This document shows, piece by piece, positions 1 through 12,400 of a DNA stretch of 64,000 nt; position 1 is the stretch's first letter; every line of letters begins with the position of its first letter. The stretch lies in the NCBI RefSeq assembly GCF_011397635.1, contig NC_064755.1, positions 38,980,059-39,044,058 on the forward strand, in the 5' to 3' direction. The position numbers and the translations under genes are program-made. The notes beneath the pieces were generated by a model. The model ran no database searches and had not been told where the DNA came from. It was given only the letters and a program-made list of their open reading frames with translations. The stretch comes from Epinephelus fuscoguttatus. Lineage: Eukaryota; Chordata; Actinopteri; Perciformes; Serranidae.

Positions 1-269
1 ACAGAATGTTGTAATAATTGAATGTACACAATTTTACTATTTCATGTTACTATCGTAGAGGTGAGGCCTACTATCGTGTTTGTCCCTCATCGATTTGAGC
101 CTTTAAAGAGGGGGTGCACTTAAATATATAAAATATCAATAACATAAATATAAATGTGTATGACTTCTTTGTGTCTATGAAGCACGTTGGTCATATTTTC
201 TTTTCACCAGCGGTTGTTCAGTCTCCAGGTCTCTAATGAATCAGGTGATGTGTTTGTGTGTGTGGTCAG

Positions 270-401
270 GTGTTTCAGAAGGTGTCGGAGGAGAATAAAG
301 GAAAAGTCCACGTGTTTTACTGCGGCGCTCCTGCTCTGGCTAAAGTCATCAAAGCTCAGTGTGAACACTTCAGCTTCAACTTCTACAAGGAGAACTTCTG
401 A
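270..401 (+). CDS. nox5: NADPH oxidase 5, last coding exon (partial gene)
   Basis: This exon encodes 43 residues and a TGA stop. It starts after the acceptor ending at 269, in phase 0. The peptide contains VHVFYCGAPALAKVIKAQC and ends in FSFNFYKENF. This is the end of the NADPH-binding domain of NOX-type oxidases, and the CGAPALAKV...ENF form fits NOX5 better than NOX1-4 or DUOX. NOX5 is a calcium-activated membrane enzyme that passes electrons from NADPH through FAD and haem to oxygen, making superoxide. All upstream exons lie left of the window. The acceptor follows a TG-rich stretch (about 247-266) rather than a clear pyrimidine tract. The family call is firm; the subtype rests on 43 residues. 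Confidence 0.85.
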   Translation: MFQKVSEENKGKVHVFYCGAPALAKVIKAQCEHFSFNFYKENF

Positions 402-442
402 GGTCACCTGCTGTTCAACACACAACTCCTGCTGCGTCTCCC

Positions 443-448
443 TGTGTG

Positions 449-492
<44 letters not shown>

Positions 493-500
493 TGTGTGTG
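443..500. repeat. (TG)n/(CGTG)n microsatellite in nox5 3'UTR
   Basis: A TG run passes into a CGTG tetranucleotide run about 40 bases after the nox5 stop codon. It produces cysteine/valine and histidine/threonine shadow frames on both strands, which are not genes. Confidence 0.9.
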
Positions 501-669
501 CGCACCATTGCTTTGTACCCTGTTTTTTTTTTTTCTCCCAGCAGCTCCATGACGACCGTCTGTGTTGTGTTTCCTGCCTGTTTGTTGGACAGTAGAAGAA
601 TACTTATCATGTTCATCTGTCATCATAAACATAAAGTACCTATGTCGATGTGTAGCAAATTAATCAGGT

Positions 670-675
670 AATAAA
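670..675 (+). terminator. Probable nox5 poly(A) signal
   Basis: This is the first AATAAA after the nox5 stop codon, about 270 bases downstream, and is followed by an (ATT)n run. It would give a short 3'UTR. Polyadenylation is inferred from the hexamer alone. Confidence 0.5.
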
Positions 676-935
676 TAATAATTATTATTATTATTAAAGG
701 ATAATTCCCTCTGATCTCTTCACTGATCCAGTCAGTCTTCATCACATCACAATTCATCACATTTCAGGTGGTGTTAATTTAATATTTGTGGAACCTTCTC
801 GAGTGTGTGTACTCAGTCCTTTCCTACATTTCCCAGAGTGCATCTCAGAAATCCACAGGGAGGCAGCTCTCTGTGATATTATAATGGTTCATACATGTGA
901 GCCACCCCAGGGGTAAGATCATAACCTGTACATTA

Positions 936-1310
936 CCATTACCTTACTGTTTTCGGGCTGTACATCCGTCTGTCCCATTCTTGTGATTGCAATATCTTAT
1001 GAGCGCCTCAGGGGAATTTTTTTCAAATTTGGCACAAACATACACTTGGACTCAGCAACACAATTAATAAATTTTGGCAGTCAAAGGTCAAGGTCACTGT
1101 GACCCTGCATCTATCTCATTTTCGTGAATGGGATTTCTCAAGAAAGCCTCGGGAGATTCCTCAAGTTTGGCACAAACGCCCACTTGAACTAAATTTGGTG
1201 GTCAAAGGTCACTGTGACCTTGCAAAACACGTTTATGGCCATAACTCAAGAATATATATGCTAATTATGACAAAATTCCACACAAATGTCGAATAGGATG
1301 TAATAAGAAT
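936..1310 (+). repeat. Interspersed repeat carrying nuclear-receptor-like palindromes (copy A)
   Basis: This stretch shares phrases with the repeat at 35.1-35.9 kb: 'cccattcttgtgattgcaat', 'caaatttggcacaaac' and 'tcaaaggtcaaggtcactg'. The module is about 110 bases and occurs two to three times here. It contains AGGTCACTGTGACCT at 1206-1220, a perfect AGGTCAnnnTGACCT palindrome, and a one-mismatch version near 1087-1101. The transposon class is unknown to me. Confidence 0.75.
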
Positions 1311-1365
1311 AAGAATAATGAAGTGATGACGGTTTATAACCAAATGGTGATTTAGGGCCACCAGT

Positions 1366-1470
1366 GCTCCACCCAGTTTTGTTTTGGCAAGGTTCTGGAA
1401 ACATCAATAAGTCCAAACTGGTAGATAAAATTTCTGCACAATTACATCTATGCAGTGTTTCACTTAACTC
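1366..1470. repeat. Interspersed repeat, second copy at 58.7 kb
   Basis: The segment with 'ggcaaggttctggaaacatc', 'aagtcca/gaactggtaga' and 'atttctgcaca.ttacatct' recurs at about 58747-58830. Two diverged copies 57 kb apart indicate a dispersed family, probably a short non-autonomous element. Confidence 0.6.
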
Positions 1471-1639
1471 TTGAGATATCAGTCTATTTGACCTTCATTT
1501 TATAGATTCAGCACAGTGAAGATATATATTTTATCCTTAATATCTTTAGTACTAGTGTTAAACATTAGCATAATGCACATTTTTATTTTTATGTTATTGC
1601 TTTTTTACATACTTTCATTTCATACTCTCCTTACTTTTT

Positions 1640-1735
1640 AGAATTAGCTATTCTTTACATCAGAGTGACTAATGAATCATAATTTCCCCTTGGGGATCAA
1701 TAAAGTATTTTTGATTCTGATTCTGATCAGATCAT
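1640..1735 (+). mobile_element. Retroposon 3' tail with AATAAAG and TTCTGA repeats
   Basis: The segment reads 'ttccccttggggatcaataa', then 'agtatttttgattctgattctgat'-like repeats. A related tail ('acccttgggtatcaataaag') occurs at 5277-5296. A shared 3' end followed by a short repeat is typical of fish LINE or SINE tails. The body of the element is not recognisable. A direct repeat AGGTCAaAGGTCA lies just downstream at 1741-1753. Confidence 0.5.
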
Positions 1736-1974
1736 CCAAAAGGTCAAAGGTCATCTTCACTGTGGCATCATAATCACTGTGGGGGAGTTTAAGTTGATTT
1801 TAAAGGATTGAGAAATTTGCTCTTTTAGTCAATGTGACTGTTCCTAAATCATTTTAGAAATTGTACTCAAATAATATTTATTCTTGTCCTGACCTTGTAT
1901 CTTGTGTTAATTGCATACTGTGGTTTTAATCATTTGTTGTGTGTGACAGTTGTATATGTCTGTCTTGTAACACT

Positions 1975-2067
1975 ATTTTATGCTGCCCTCTTGGCCAGGT
2001 CACTCTTGAAAAGCAGATTTTTAATCTCAGTGAGGCTTTTACCTGGTTAAATAAAGGATTTATATAA
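1975..2067 (+). mobile_element. Retroposon-like 3' end ending in GGTTAAATAAAGG
   Basis: The stretch 'ctcttggccaggtcactctt', 'gattttt-aatctcagtgag', 'acctggttaaataaagg' resembles a 3' end I recognise as very common in fish genomes. Only the tail is present. The assignment comes from memory of similar sequence, not a search. Confidence 0.4.
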
Positions 2068-3179
2068 TGTTACGCAAAAAAACGCTTTTCTGGCCATTAC
2101 TCAACATCATATCACAGGAACAGAAAGGGAAGACATTTGGTCAGATACTGAATCGGTGACACTAATTTTGGGTGTCCACCTTGAGAATGCAGCTTATTTG
2201 CAGCAACATCCATACTGGACACATTGTCAGCTGTCATGACGACATATGAGTCTGGACTGCGACTATAATTTGACAAGATATATGCACACACACACACACA
2301 TATATATATATGTGATTCTGATAACTCTGTTCGTCCCAAGGGGTGATGAGTGCAAATCTATAGAATGCAATAAAAGTAAAATAATAACATATAAAGCTAT
2401 CAGTAAGGTGCAAAACTTTTGGCTACACAATGCCAGAAAATGTAAACAGGTTAACCATTAATTAAACCTGACTTTTATATTTGGATAACAGTATTCATAG
2501 ATTGGTTGATTGTCCTCTCCATTTTTATTTTGTGAAAGTTAATGTTTAAATTATTTTTTTTAGGTCAGAGTGATTGAGCATATTAGTAAATGCTTTCTAA
2601 ATTATTAGAATAATGAAACCATTTTTATTTATTCAATAAAATAAAATAATTGACCCACATTCATAAAGCAAATATTTCCAGGGTTACTAGTCGATGTAAG
2701 AGTTGCCTCTTTCTGGTGCAATTATGGTGTTTACCACCCAGCGGATTGAATAGCATAAGTGTATCAAGAGAATGTAGATATCTTTAGAAGTAGTAAAAGT
2801 ATTTTTTTTTCATTTGGTGACTGGATTACATCATAAAAAACACTGATTTTGGTGAATGGACGTTTGTATAAGGAGCGTTCGATTAGTTGTAATCGGCGCT
2901 TTGTTGATAAGCCTGTGAATGTGTGTGTATGTGTGGATAGCTAGCTAGCAGTTAGCTAGTTACGCAGTAGCAGACTCGCATCGGGCAGCTAGTCAAACAT
3001 TGGACCAATGCCTTAGAAAACATTTTTCCTTTGCATCCCTTAGGTGATCAGAATGATGTCCATTGCTTTTAGTGGACACGCGTCTTTAGAATAACCGCAG
3101 ATCACCGATGTTAGCGATAGATAGTTTTATTATTTGCGGCGGCCACATTTTCCGTTTTTGGCCGAGCTAGCTAACTAGC

Positions 3180-3250
3180 TAGCATAGCTGCTATTAGCTT
3201 GTTAGCATCGCCTGTGATGGCACAGCCGGAGAGCGAGTCGGTAACGGAAG
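3180..3250 (+). promoter_or_regulatory. ambra1: Putative ambra1 first exon (5' leader)
   Basis: The stretch before 3250 is relatively CpG-rich (3130-3240) and ends in a good donor, GAAG|GTAGGC at 3250/3251. An ATG in good context at 3217 opens a short frame (MAQPESESVTE). Spliced to the next exon at 13630, this frame ends after one more residue, at a TAG. It would therefore be an upstream ORF in a leader exon, not the ambra1 start. No RNA data support the exon and the transcription start is unknown. CTAG-rich DNA surrounds it. Confidence 0.4.
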
Positions 3251-4364
3251 GTAGGCCATACAGTTTGATTTTATTCATTCTTTCACATCAGCATCGTTGA
3301 AATGTTGAACGTTATTAATGTATTCGTGTTTGTATGTTAACGCTAATCTTATTTAAACCCCAAATAACTTGATTTTCCCGATGGTTGGCTCGTATCCGGA
3401 AAGCCAATTTAGCTCTTTGGTTAGCTGCATCAGAACAGGGTTAAAAGGCGAGCTAACACCGCCTAAATGTCCTTTTTAGGGGGTTGTTAATGTTTCTGTT
3501 AAAAGTAACGTTTAGCTGGGTGTTGTCATGGTAGCCACAATACAAACTGTGGAGCCTTATAAAGGCTAACATTATAAAACTGCTGTCAGAAACATACTGG
3601 CATCCGTTTGTTCGTAATGTATAACGTTACTACTGAGAAGGCTGACTGTATTTATTTTGGTGTGTCTTTCATCAAAAATTGTTTATATATCTCTTTTTAT
3701 GTGTCATTAATCACGCGCACAAGTCAGATCATTACAAAGATATATTTAGTCAGATGGTGTATAGTAATGAGCTGCTCATTCGTTTAGTAAAGGTCAAAGA
3801 GAATTATTTTAAGTATTAATTTTTGGTATCAAGGCAAAGGTGGAGATCCTGTACTGCAGTAGAAGTAGTAATGTCACAGTGTTAAAATACTCTGTTACTT
3901 GTGGAGATAGATTTGTGTCAGTATTATTTGTGTGAACAGATTGACAATCAGTGTATTAATGTGTAATCTTTGAATATGAAACACCCTCCACATATACACA
4001 AAAACATTTGCAAACTCTAAAAACTATGTTGCAAATGTAAAACAGATCTACAAATATGGAGCTTACAAAACTATTTTGCAAATATATAACAGATCTGTTA
4101 ATGAACAAACAAAAATACAAAACAAAACGACTGTAAATCGGCAAATGTAGAATTGTGATTCACAAAATAACAATTTATCGATTGAAAGTTATTTATGTTA
4201 TGAAGATATTCGCAGATGTTTTTCATTTATTTGTAAATTAATTGTTTGCTCAGATATTTTCTTTTTTTATGTTGTGGAAGGTGTTAAATATTTACAGATT
4301 AACGCATTAACACACAGATTGGCGATCTGTTCACACAAACAATACTGAGACATTTCCATCTCTG

Positions 4365-4500
4365 TCTAAGTAGATGTACTAATATCACACAGTAAAATAC
4401 TCTGTTACAAGTGGAAGCTCTGCACTGAAAATGTTCCTTCAGTAAAAGTATATAATCAGTAAAATGTAGTTAAAGTATTAAAAGTATTATAAAACCGTCC
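4365..4500. repeat. Interspersed repeat with 'actgaaaatgttccttcagt' core
   Basis: The core 'cacacagtaaaatactctg' followed by 'actgaaaatgttccttcagt' and 'aaaagtatataa' recurs at about 60228-60330. A fragment of the same type lies at 3843-3900. The class is uncertain. Confidence 0.6.
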
Positions 4501-5306
4501 CTTGTGACTCATGCATTAATATAAAAACAGGATTTTACTGTTGGAAGTGGAGCTTGTTTTGAACAATTAACTAATTATTATTTTCATTATGGATTAATCT
4601 GCTGATTATTTTCTCCATCAATTGATTGCTTTTAGGGGTGGGGGAAATAATCTATACAGCATAGTATTGCAATATTTTTGTGTGGCAGTGTTATATTGTC
4701 ACATAGACACTAAGTTAAGTTATAAATATTACAAATTAAGTTATGGTAGCCTACTAGCCTAATTGTTTGGTTTGTAAAATTTGTATGAAAAAAAAACAAC
4801 AGTCACATTCACCAAGTCAACTGTCGAAAACCTTCAGATGTTTGACAGAAGACAAAGAAAAGCAGAAATCATCACAAATAATCAGATGGAACTGACTCAA
4901 TATGTTAGCAAAAAAAGTTGCTGATTATTTTTGTGCAAATCGATTAACTGATTTTTGATTCCGTCAAATAATATCTGCCTCTGTCATAATATAAAGTAGA
5001 GCTGCAACAATTACCCCGTTAATTGATTAGTCAACTGACAAAATAATGAATCACTAACTCTTCTGATAATCAGTAGTTTAAATTATTTATCAGTTAAAAA
5101 TGTCAGACATTTGCAGGTTCCATCTTCTTCCAGTGTAAGGACTTTTTTTCTGTTTTATATCTAGGCAGCACTTTCTGTTGATTTTAAATGTCTTTCTTGT
5201 ATTCTATGTTTTATGTTTTGTTTTGATTGTTGAAACTGTGATGGATGTTTTGACTCTCGACTGCGAAACTAGTTTACCCTTGGGTATCAATAAAGTAACC
5301 TGAACC

Positions 5307-5586
5307 TAGGGCTGTGCAATTAATCGAATTTTGATTTTTTTTGTTTGTTTTTTTTTTTTTTTATCTAGTACTTGTTTTCAAGATAGTTGATGTTATATAT
5401 CTTTTTTTTTTTACTACTATTATGTATTTTTATTTTAAGGATACCTCAAAACATTTGATGGGAGAGTGTTTTTCAAAAAGAAATGTTCAATAAATGCATT
5501 CAAGACATAATCGTATAAATAATTGTGACTTCAATATTGGCCAAAATAATCATGATTATGATTTTTTCCATAATCAAGCAGCCCTA
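5307..5586. mobile_element. hAT-type MITE with 8-bp target duplication
   Basis: The 280-bp element begins TAGGGCTG and ends CAGCCCTA, with further inverted similarity in the AATTAATCG/ATAATCA regions. It is flanked by identical 8-bp sequences, CCTGAACC at 5299-5306 and 5587-5594, as expected for hAT insertions. It appears to sit inside the CCTGAA-repeat tail of an older retroposon (5260-5306 and 5587-5605). It carries no transposase frame and must have been mobilised in trans. Because the host tail is itself repetitive, the duplication could partly be chance. Confidence 0.75.
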
Positions 5587-5615
5587 CCTGAACCTGAACC
5601 CGAGGGCTCCATAAT

Positions 5616-5651
<36 letters not shown>

Positions 5652-7106
5652 CATACTGCGATTATTTTTGACAGATTCTAATAACAATATGAGTTGTGAT
5701 TTTAGTGGGCATAGCAGATTTTGCATTTTATTTTCACTGAAAAAAAATATATAGATATGATGATGATGTTATTTTAGCTGGGTCTCTCTTCCAAACAAGC
5801 ATGTTCCTTCAGGATGCATGGTATTGGATTTTTGGCCGATATCTGACATGCTGATATGTAACAACTCACTTGACCAGTAACCGATACCGATATCAATATC
5901 CACCTTTTTCCCCACCTAATTGTAGTGATCATCAAGTCTCTTCTGTAGTGGAATTAACATCATATTATGCATGCATACTCACCACCAGTAGATGGAGACA
6001 CGAAATACAATACTTTTCAATGTATGTAATATTCATTCATTGTGCAAATTAAGAAAAAGCATGTTGGCCAATCTGATGACATGTCGATATTATTACGCAT
6101 CCCTAATATTCCTTTATGACTGGAATGTGGTTTGTAGTCCAGGGCATCTCTTGAGCATCGCTACGCCTCATTAATAATGGCATGTTGTGACAAATTAAAC
6201 CTGCTTCTGTGATTTGGATATTGCACTGGTAATTTCAATAATAATCTGATTAATTGCTCAGCCCACACACAAAAATGTAACATCTCTGGGTTTTGAACAG
6301 CTAACCAAACAAAACAAGACGCCATCATGGACTGTCGCTATTTTCTGAGATCTTATCAGCCAAAAATCATTCAGTTAATCAAACAGATTAATAGATACAA
6401 TAAGTCATTGTAGGCTGCAGCCCTAAAGTAAACCCTTGTTGAATCACATTCTTGTGAAGGCGGCTTTGGTGTTTTTTCCTACACTTTATTTATCTTAGTG
6501 AAAGTTGATTGAACTCCTTCCTGCCCTCAGCCCAACTCTCCTCCACATTCATACCGTTCCAAACAATTCAAAACATTCACAGTGGGAAGTGAGCAGTGTG
6601 AGCGCAGAGCTCCTCTGCTGCTCCGCTGGAGCAGGTGGGATCAAGGACGGCCTGATGGAGGCTGCTCACAGATTGTTCCTCATTAACTTGTGTTTCGTCT
6701 CGATGTTTCCCCGCTCATCTTGAGATCCAAACTGGAGCTTTTCAAGTTAGAATCCTCCCTCTCTGAACTTAACATTGCTGTCATCACAATGTTGTTTTAA
6801 GTAAATGACACGGCAAAATCTAAAATCAGTTTGAGATGTGCTGTGTCATAGAGTTACAGTGTAATGTAATGTGCTCTCTGTGGGCTGTGGAAAGCCTGCG
6901 TGATCCTCTGAGCACTGTGTTGATCTATATTGGAACTAAACTGAGGCCTACTACATCTGTTTAGGAATGTTAATGTGCAGACTGTAATAACCCCATCAGA
7001 GTCTTGCATAGTGCACAGTGTTTGCATCATTTCAGACAACTCACCGCACTATTGGTGGATTTTACTCAGTCTTGATATTTGGGACAAAACCCTGTCATTA
7101 TTGTTA

Positions 7107-7900
7107 GGGCTGCCCACAGCTAATAATTTTCCTGGTTGACCCATAGTCGTCATTTAGGGCCATTAGTCGACTGGTCGCCTGCATGTTTATGATATTAATT
7201 CAATTATTAAATGATACATTTTGGTGGTTTGAGTTGAAGGTGTGAGAAAGAATAGTATCAGTAACATTGTTAACACTGTGCTACATTACAGAGAAATACA
7301 AAACCGTACTAATGAACCTTCATTAATATAGGCCTATATTTTATCTCCAAGTGCACGTCACACACTGAGCGAGCCGCCTGTTAATGACGCTGTGGGCTAA
7401 TGGGCATGTAGCTACTTCCATGTTTCACATGATACGTCATGTTTGTAGTCGACCAATGAAGATGAGTTTACATATCACCTTGGGTTCGTCCTTCACCTTC
7501 TCAAAATGATCCCACACTTTGGATTTCCTGCCCGACATGTTATTAACTAGCCTATGGAATAACCGCAGGTACCAGCCCTGGAAATTAGGGGCCGTACACG
7601 TGCTGCGTCTTTAACCGCCGTGGTCAGGTGCTGGGTGCTACTGAATATTTACAGAAGAAGGGAAAGATATCTGTTGGCTGTGATTGGTTTGTAACCTGGC
7701 TCCTGTCTGACTGCTGAGCGTGGACACTTCCTGTGTCTGTCCTTTCAAATTAAATTCCCACATGGTCCAGTCATATAGGTTTTGATTTGTTTTGACAAGG
7801 TGCAGCTCCTAATAGAGTTTCATGTTGTTGTTTTTTCTGCGACTAAGCAACCTCTGAAATCTTACCGACTAATGATCGTTCTGTTCGACTGTTAACCTTG
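7107..7900 (-). mobile_element. hAT-like transposon remnant with BED-finger start (copy 1)
   Basis: The element starts 'agggctgccca' and matches the reverse complement of 27.1-28.06 kb over most of its length. On the minus strand, from ATG at 7538, it encodes [19 protein letters not shown]. This looks like the beginning of a BED zinc finger (VWxHFxK...) as found in hAT transposases. The frame is lost soon after, so this is an internally deleted, inactive copy. The right end near 7900 is diverged and its exact border is unclear. Confidence 0.75.
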
Positions 7901-9902
7901 TAATGGGCCAACCTCCCAGGCATTCAGTTTTTTCTTAAATAGCATACGTAATAAGATCTGACAGAGTTTACATCCTATAGAGTTCACAAAAAGTTGTGTA
8001 TTTATTTGGTTTGCAGCTGTCGTAGCAAGTACGTGCTCTCTTAATGCTAATTATAGTACTAATTTTTAAACCATAATTATCACATAGTTTTAATTTAGAG
8101 GAGCCACCACGTTGGCAGGTAATGGTGGAGACACACCAGATAGCAATATTATTTAATAGATTTGTCATAAAATATAAGGCTTACTAGGACTTGAGCAACA
8201 TTCCTGTCTTTTTGGAAACCAGGAAGTGAGACGTGAGTCCTTGTGAGAGTTGACAAAAATCAGGGACACATCTTTAAAGGGCCAACATCTTCATGAGAAA
8301 TATATTTTGAAACATACATTATACATTATATACATTATAGCAGTACATTCTTACTCTGATGTTATCAGTATGTGCTGATAGTTTTAGATTTTGAAGGTTT
8401 TTAACAAATTCTTTTCAAATTTCACAAAAGTAACACTAAATAGTTTTAACACACCTACAGCTTTTTAGCAATATTAATGCAATAACAGCCTCATATGTGT
8501 AATGTTTGCCCTTTTACAAAATTATAGTGTATTTAATCCGCCATTTATTTTTGTTTTTAACAGTCAGTTACTTATGTGGTCTGTTCAACATAGGAAAATA
8601 TAAATATTTAAAATACCCATCACAATCTTCTGCAGCCCAACAGGATGTCATTTAATCATTTAATGTCTTTTTTTTGTTGTTGTTTTGTTATAAACCTTAA
8701 AAATAATGCAAAACAAGGACAAGCAATACACTGTCACATTTGACAAACCGGAACCATCAAACGTTTTTTGCTCGAACAATGATCTAAACAGTTAATTAGT
8801 TATAAAATCTAATTAATCAAACAATAGATTAATGGACTGTTTGTTACAGCAAGAGAATTTTAACTAAAAAGATTCAGCTCTCCCTTGTTGGGGCTTCATA
8901 TCTGATCTCTGCTGCTTTGCATGCTGGGATTTCTGGCAGCAGCCAAACCGAGGAAATGATCCAAAACGCAGTGAGGAATATCTGTCAACATCCCAAACAT
9001 GGCTGATCGGCCACTAAAATCCACAAATTTGGTGTGATCAGACAAGCTGCATGTTTGACACCAGTGTTAGATACTGTATTTGGCTGATACTGCTGCTGTG
9101 TGTGCAGACTGGGTGTCTACAGTCTCTCACTGCCGTTGGTTAACAATATCATGTGATACGATTATTTCTGTTTCTCTTGTTTCCATCACTAACAGCCCGA
9201 AACTTAAACTGAGTATCTAACCGAGGGTCAACCAGCTGGTTTACCAAGAAACACCTTGTCAGTAAAATTAGTTGGGGTTTTTTAGGTTTAACATGACAAA
9301 CTGCTCCTTTGTTTTAACATGTTGCTATTAGAATTATAGTTTATTGTTTTGTAACTTTAGGACTCCTGCTGTTCCTGAATAAACTGGGCAGTCTGTCTGC
9401 TTCACACTCGCCTTTTACTTTACACTTGATATTTATAACATCTTACTGGTTATGACACTTTGACCGATGAGTTTGCAGCGGTGTCTGTGACCACAGCCCT
9501 CCTTAAAACGTTGCATCAGACAGTCTGTTGATATTAAACACAGTTAAATAAGGCCTCAATTAAAGTAAATATATATTCTGTGTGCTGTCACTTACATGAC
9601 AACAAAAATTCTCATCTGAGAAACTTGAGTCAGGTAATGTTTGGCCTCTTCTCACTGTTTAATGCCTAAAAAAAATGAACAAAAAAATTAGTCGGTTATC
9701 AAAATAATTGATTTTTAAACACAGATTAGCACAAGCAAACAAAAATAATCTTTTAACACTTTCTCTGCCAGAGTTGTATTTTTCAGCTGCCAGTCACTGC
9801 CAGCATTTTTGATTATATTCAGTAATCTTTCCAAACCCACAGAATAATTTGTTCTATGAATATGTAAATAGTATAGGCATGAAACTAAAGAACAGTGCAT
9901 TT

Positions 9903-10226
9903 TTAATCAAAGAATGTAATTTTCAAGTATAAAATCAGTTTTATATTTACATTTTTTTTTCTCATTTCCTTATGTCGGTTTGAATTGTATAAATTAGAAT
10001 AACAATAATGGAAATAAAATTCTCTTTGAGGTATAGCATTCAGTGTTCTGTTGTCTCCATCTCCTCTGTCATCATCATGGAGATCCTGTTTCGTCCCACC
10101 AAACTTGTTAGCTTCTTCGCCCAAATCGGATTCAGGATGTTGATCAAAACAGGAATTATCAGAGGCTGAGACCATCAACATCTCCACGGGTTGCGCAACC
10201 GTAAACTTTTCCGTCTGCACCGGCAT
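9903..10226 (-). other. Unassigned 107-residue open frame
   Basis: The minus-strand frame opens MPVQTEKFTVAQPVEMLM. It continues with an acidic, hydrophilic stretch (EANKFGGTKQDLHDDDRGDG) and then a low-complexity lysine/tyrosine tail in AT-rich DNA. The first 70 residues look more protein-like than random sequence. I recognise no family, and no splice donor is evident after them. It may be a decayed exon of a mobile element or chance. It lies inside ambra1 intron 1 on the opposite strand. Confidence 0.2.
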
Positions 10227-10419
10227 TTTCCTGCAGTTTATAAGCTGCTACCTATCTGTAAACATCTTACAGTTTCCAGTGGATCTTCTTCTTTGTTTTT
10301 GGACACGGCAGTGCTGTTCTATTTCAAGAGATGTGTAACAGCGCCCCCATCTCGTCAGTGGCAGAGGAAAAGTTAATGTTGACTAGAGATAGCATTTTAT
10401 TGAATTCAAATCCAGTAGA

Positions 10420-10770
10420 GTTGAAAAGATAAGTCGATAACTTTCCTGTTTATTGACTGATTAAGTAATCCGCCATTATTTTGCTGTCTGATTATTCGTT
10501 TTGGTAATTTTTCAAGCAAAAAATGCCAAACACTCACTAGTTCCTGCTCTTTAATTGTTATGATTTGCTGCTTTTCTTTGTTTTACATTATAATAATTCA
10601 ATACCTTTTGAGTTTTAGACTGCTGATCCGGACATAAATATAAAAATTAAAGACGTCACCTTGTGCTCTGAGAAATTGTGATGGGCATTTTGTACACTTA
10701 ACAATAAATCTTAAAGAGCATATAATCTGCAGATTAGTTGATAATGAAAGTAATTGTGAAAATTAGCCCT
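10420..10770. mobile_element. AT-rich non-autonomous element, multi-copy in window
   Basis: The run 'ttttcaagcaaaaaatgcca', 'gatttgctgcttttctttg' and 'aattgtgatgggcattttg' is the best-preserved copy of a family with fragments near 5000-5130, 6290-6430, 11300-11420, 12390-12530, 13160-13340 and 19480-19640. Ends contain GATTAAT/ATTAATC motifs in inverted orientation. The family is very common in fish genomes. No coding capacity is visible. Confidence 0.65.
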
Positions 10771-12179
10771 TAAAGTCCAGTATTGGATCTGTGTATCACA
10801 CCAAATCCTTTTGATTCCTCCATCACATCTTCTAAGATTTAGTTTTTTAAACATGTGCATGTAACTTAAGGCTGAAATAAGTACAACCACCTACAGTGTG
10901 CCTTCTGTCGAGCATCAAGGTGTGAATTGCATTTGGGAAATGGGACATGTTTCCATCAGTGGGAGGCATTAGCTACAGCATATTCAGGGCCTTTACAGTG
11001 AATTGAACTGACCAGCATTCAGTCAGCTCTGATGGAGATCACAGCTGAACCTCTTAATATGAAGCTGTTCAGTCCAAAGTAATCCTACAACTCAGATCTC
11101 CATTATCTGTGTTGGTTATAACATGTTACAGAGTGACTGCCTCATGTATGTAGTGACACAGCTGTAGAGTTCAGATGAAACCTTTTACCTCAAATCTTAA
11201 AGTTACAATAAATGGAAGCAGTAAAATGACCTCCAGTTTTCTACTGCGTTCACCCTGGTGGTTCTCGGCCACTGTTTAATATCACAGTGAGTGATTATCA
11301 GGGAAGGTTGGGATACACTAACCTACAGCTCAACAATTAATTGATAAGTTGATTGATGGAAAATTGTTTTGATAACTGAGTCATTTTTCCAGCAAAAATG
11401 TTTGTCGGTTTGTTTTTTTAAGGGTTGCAGCTATCCATTATTTTAGTAATTAAGTATTGTACCAGTTAATCAGATAAGAAATACTTTTACTTTATTAAAG
11501 AGTAATATAGTAAATCTGCAAAAGAGAAAATAAAACGGATTAAAACAGCTTTTAAAGACTGATTTAGCTCAGTTTTCTCAAGAAAATAAACACAGAGAAT
11601 AAAATGCTGCAGTGAGTGAAAGCCTAACTAACCACTAGATTGATTTACATTTGTAAAAGGGAAATTTAGGAAACATTTGGCTTCCCTCCATGCTACCCAG
11701 AGGGTCCCTGTACTGCGTGTCAGCGGGATAAGCGAGGAGCTCCGGGGGCTGGCTGCCCAAAAGGAGCTGAGCATCATTCATTTGCATTTAACGTCACTGC
11801 CCACGTTGCAACAACACAGAACTGGTTGAAAATCTTTATGATTAGCCGTAATCAACACACATTCTTTATGAGCCTTCATCTCAACTCATTGATTTACATT
11901 TCATGTTAGCGTTGACATTAATGTACGTTGTGTCCAAATATTTGCTGGTTTCATTGGTCCTTTATCTCAGTAAACTCAACATTTTTGTCTGTCAGGCAAA
12001 ACATAGTCTGAGTGGGTGGAAGTTCGCTGCAAAGATCAGCTTCTCATTGGGCGGAACGAGCCACCCGCTGAAGTCCCGCCCTACCACCTCCGGTTGCAGT
12101 TTTCAACACGTCCTTTACTAACTTTTGCAGTGTTTGATCTTGCGGGGATGTAGCCATTTTTCTGCCATGGTTCGCGTCC

Positions 12180-12400
12180 TGTAGGCGATATTTTTACGGG
12201 CGTCTTACACCAAAACCTGTTTCCCCCCGGCAATATTTTTGCAAGCGTACCGTTGCTGTGGCACCGCCAAGAACGATTGTGATTGGTTGAAAGAAATACA
12301 AGCAGCCGGGGCGTTTTTTTCTCCAATCTTAAAGTGAGAGTCGGCCCAGCCAGACCTTTCTTTTCTTGAGAAAGGTCTGGTGACCCTGACTAGGCAAAAC
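12180..12400. mobile_element. DNA-element remnant with 12-bp perfect hairpin
   Basis: The stretch contains 'acgattgtgattggttgaaa' and 'ggggcgtttttttctccaat', then the inverted arms CCAGACCTTTCT (12350-12361) and AGAAAGGTCTGG (12369-12380) with a 7-base loop. I recognise the phrase set as a common fish repeat but cannot name its class. Confidence 0.5.

Larger units (their letters stand above)
676..3100. other. nox5-ambra1 intergenic region, repeat-rich
   Basis: I see no credible gene here. The stretch holds several interspersed repeats listed separately, a short (CA)n/(TA)n tract near 2285-2312, and AT-rich DNA. Open frames on either strand are short and lack recognisable domains. Confidence 0.7.
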
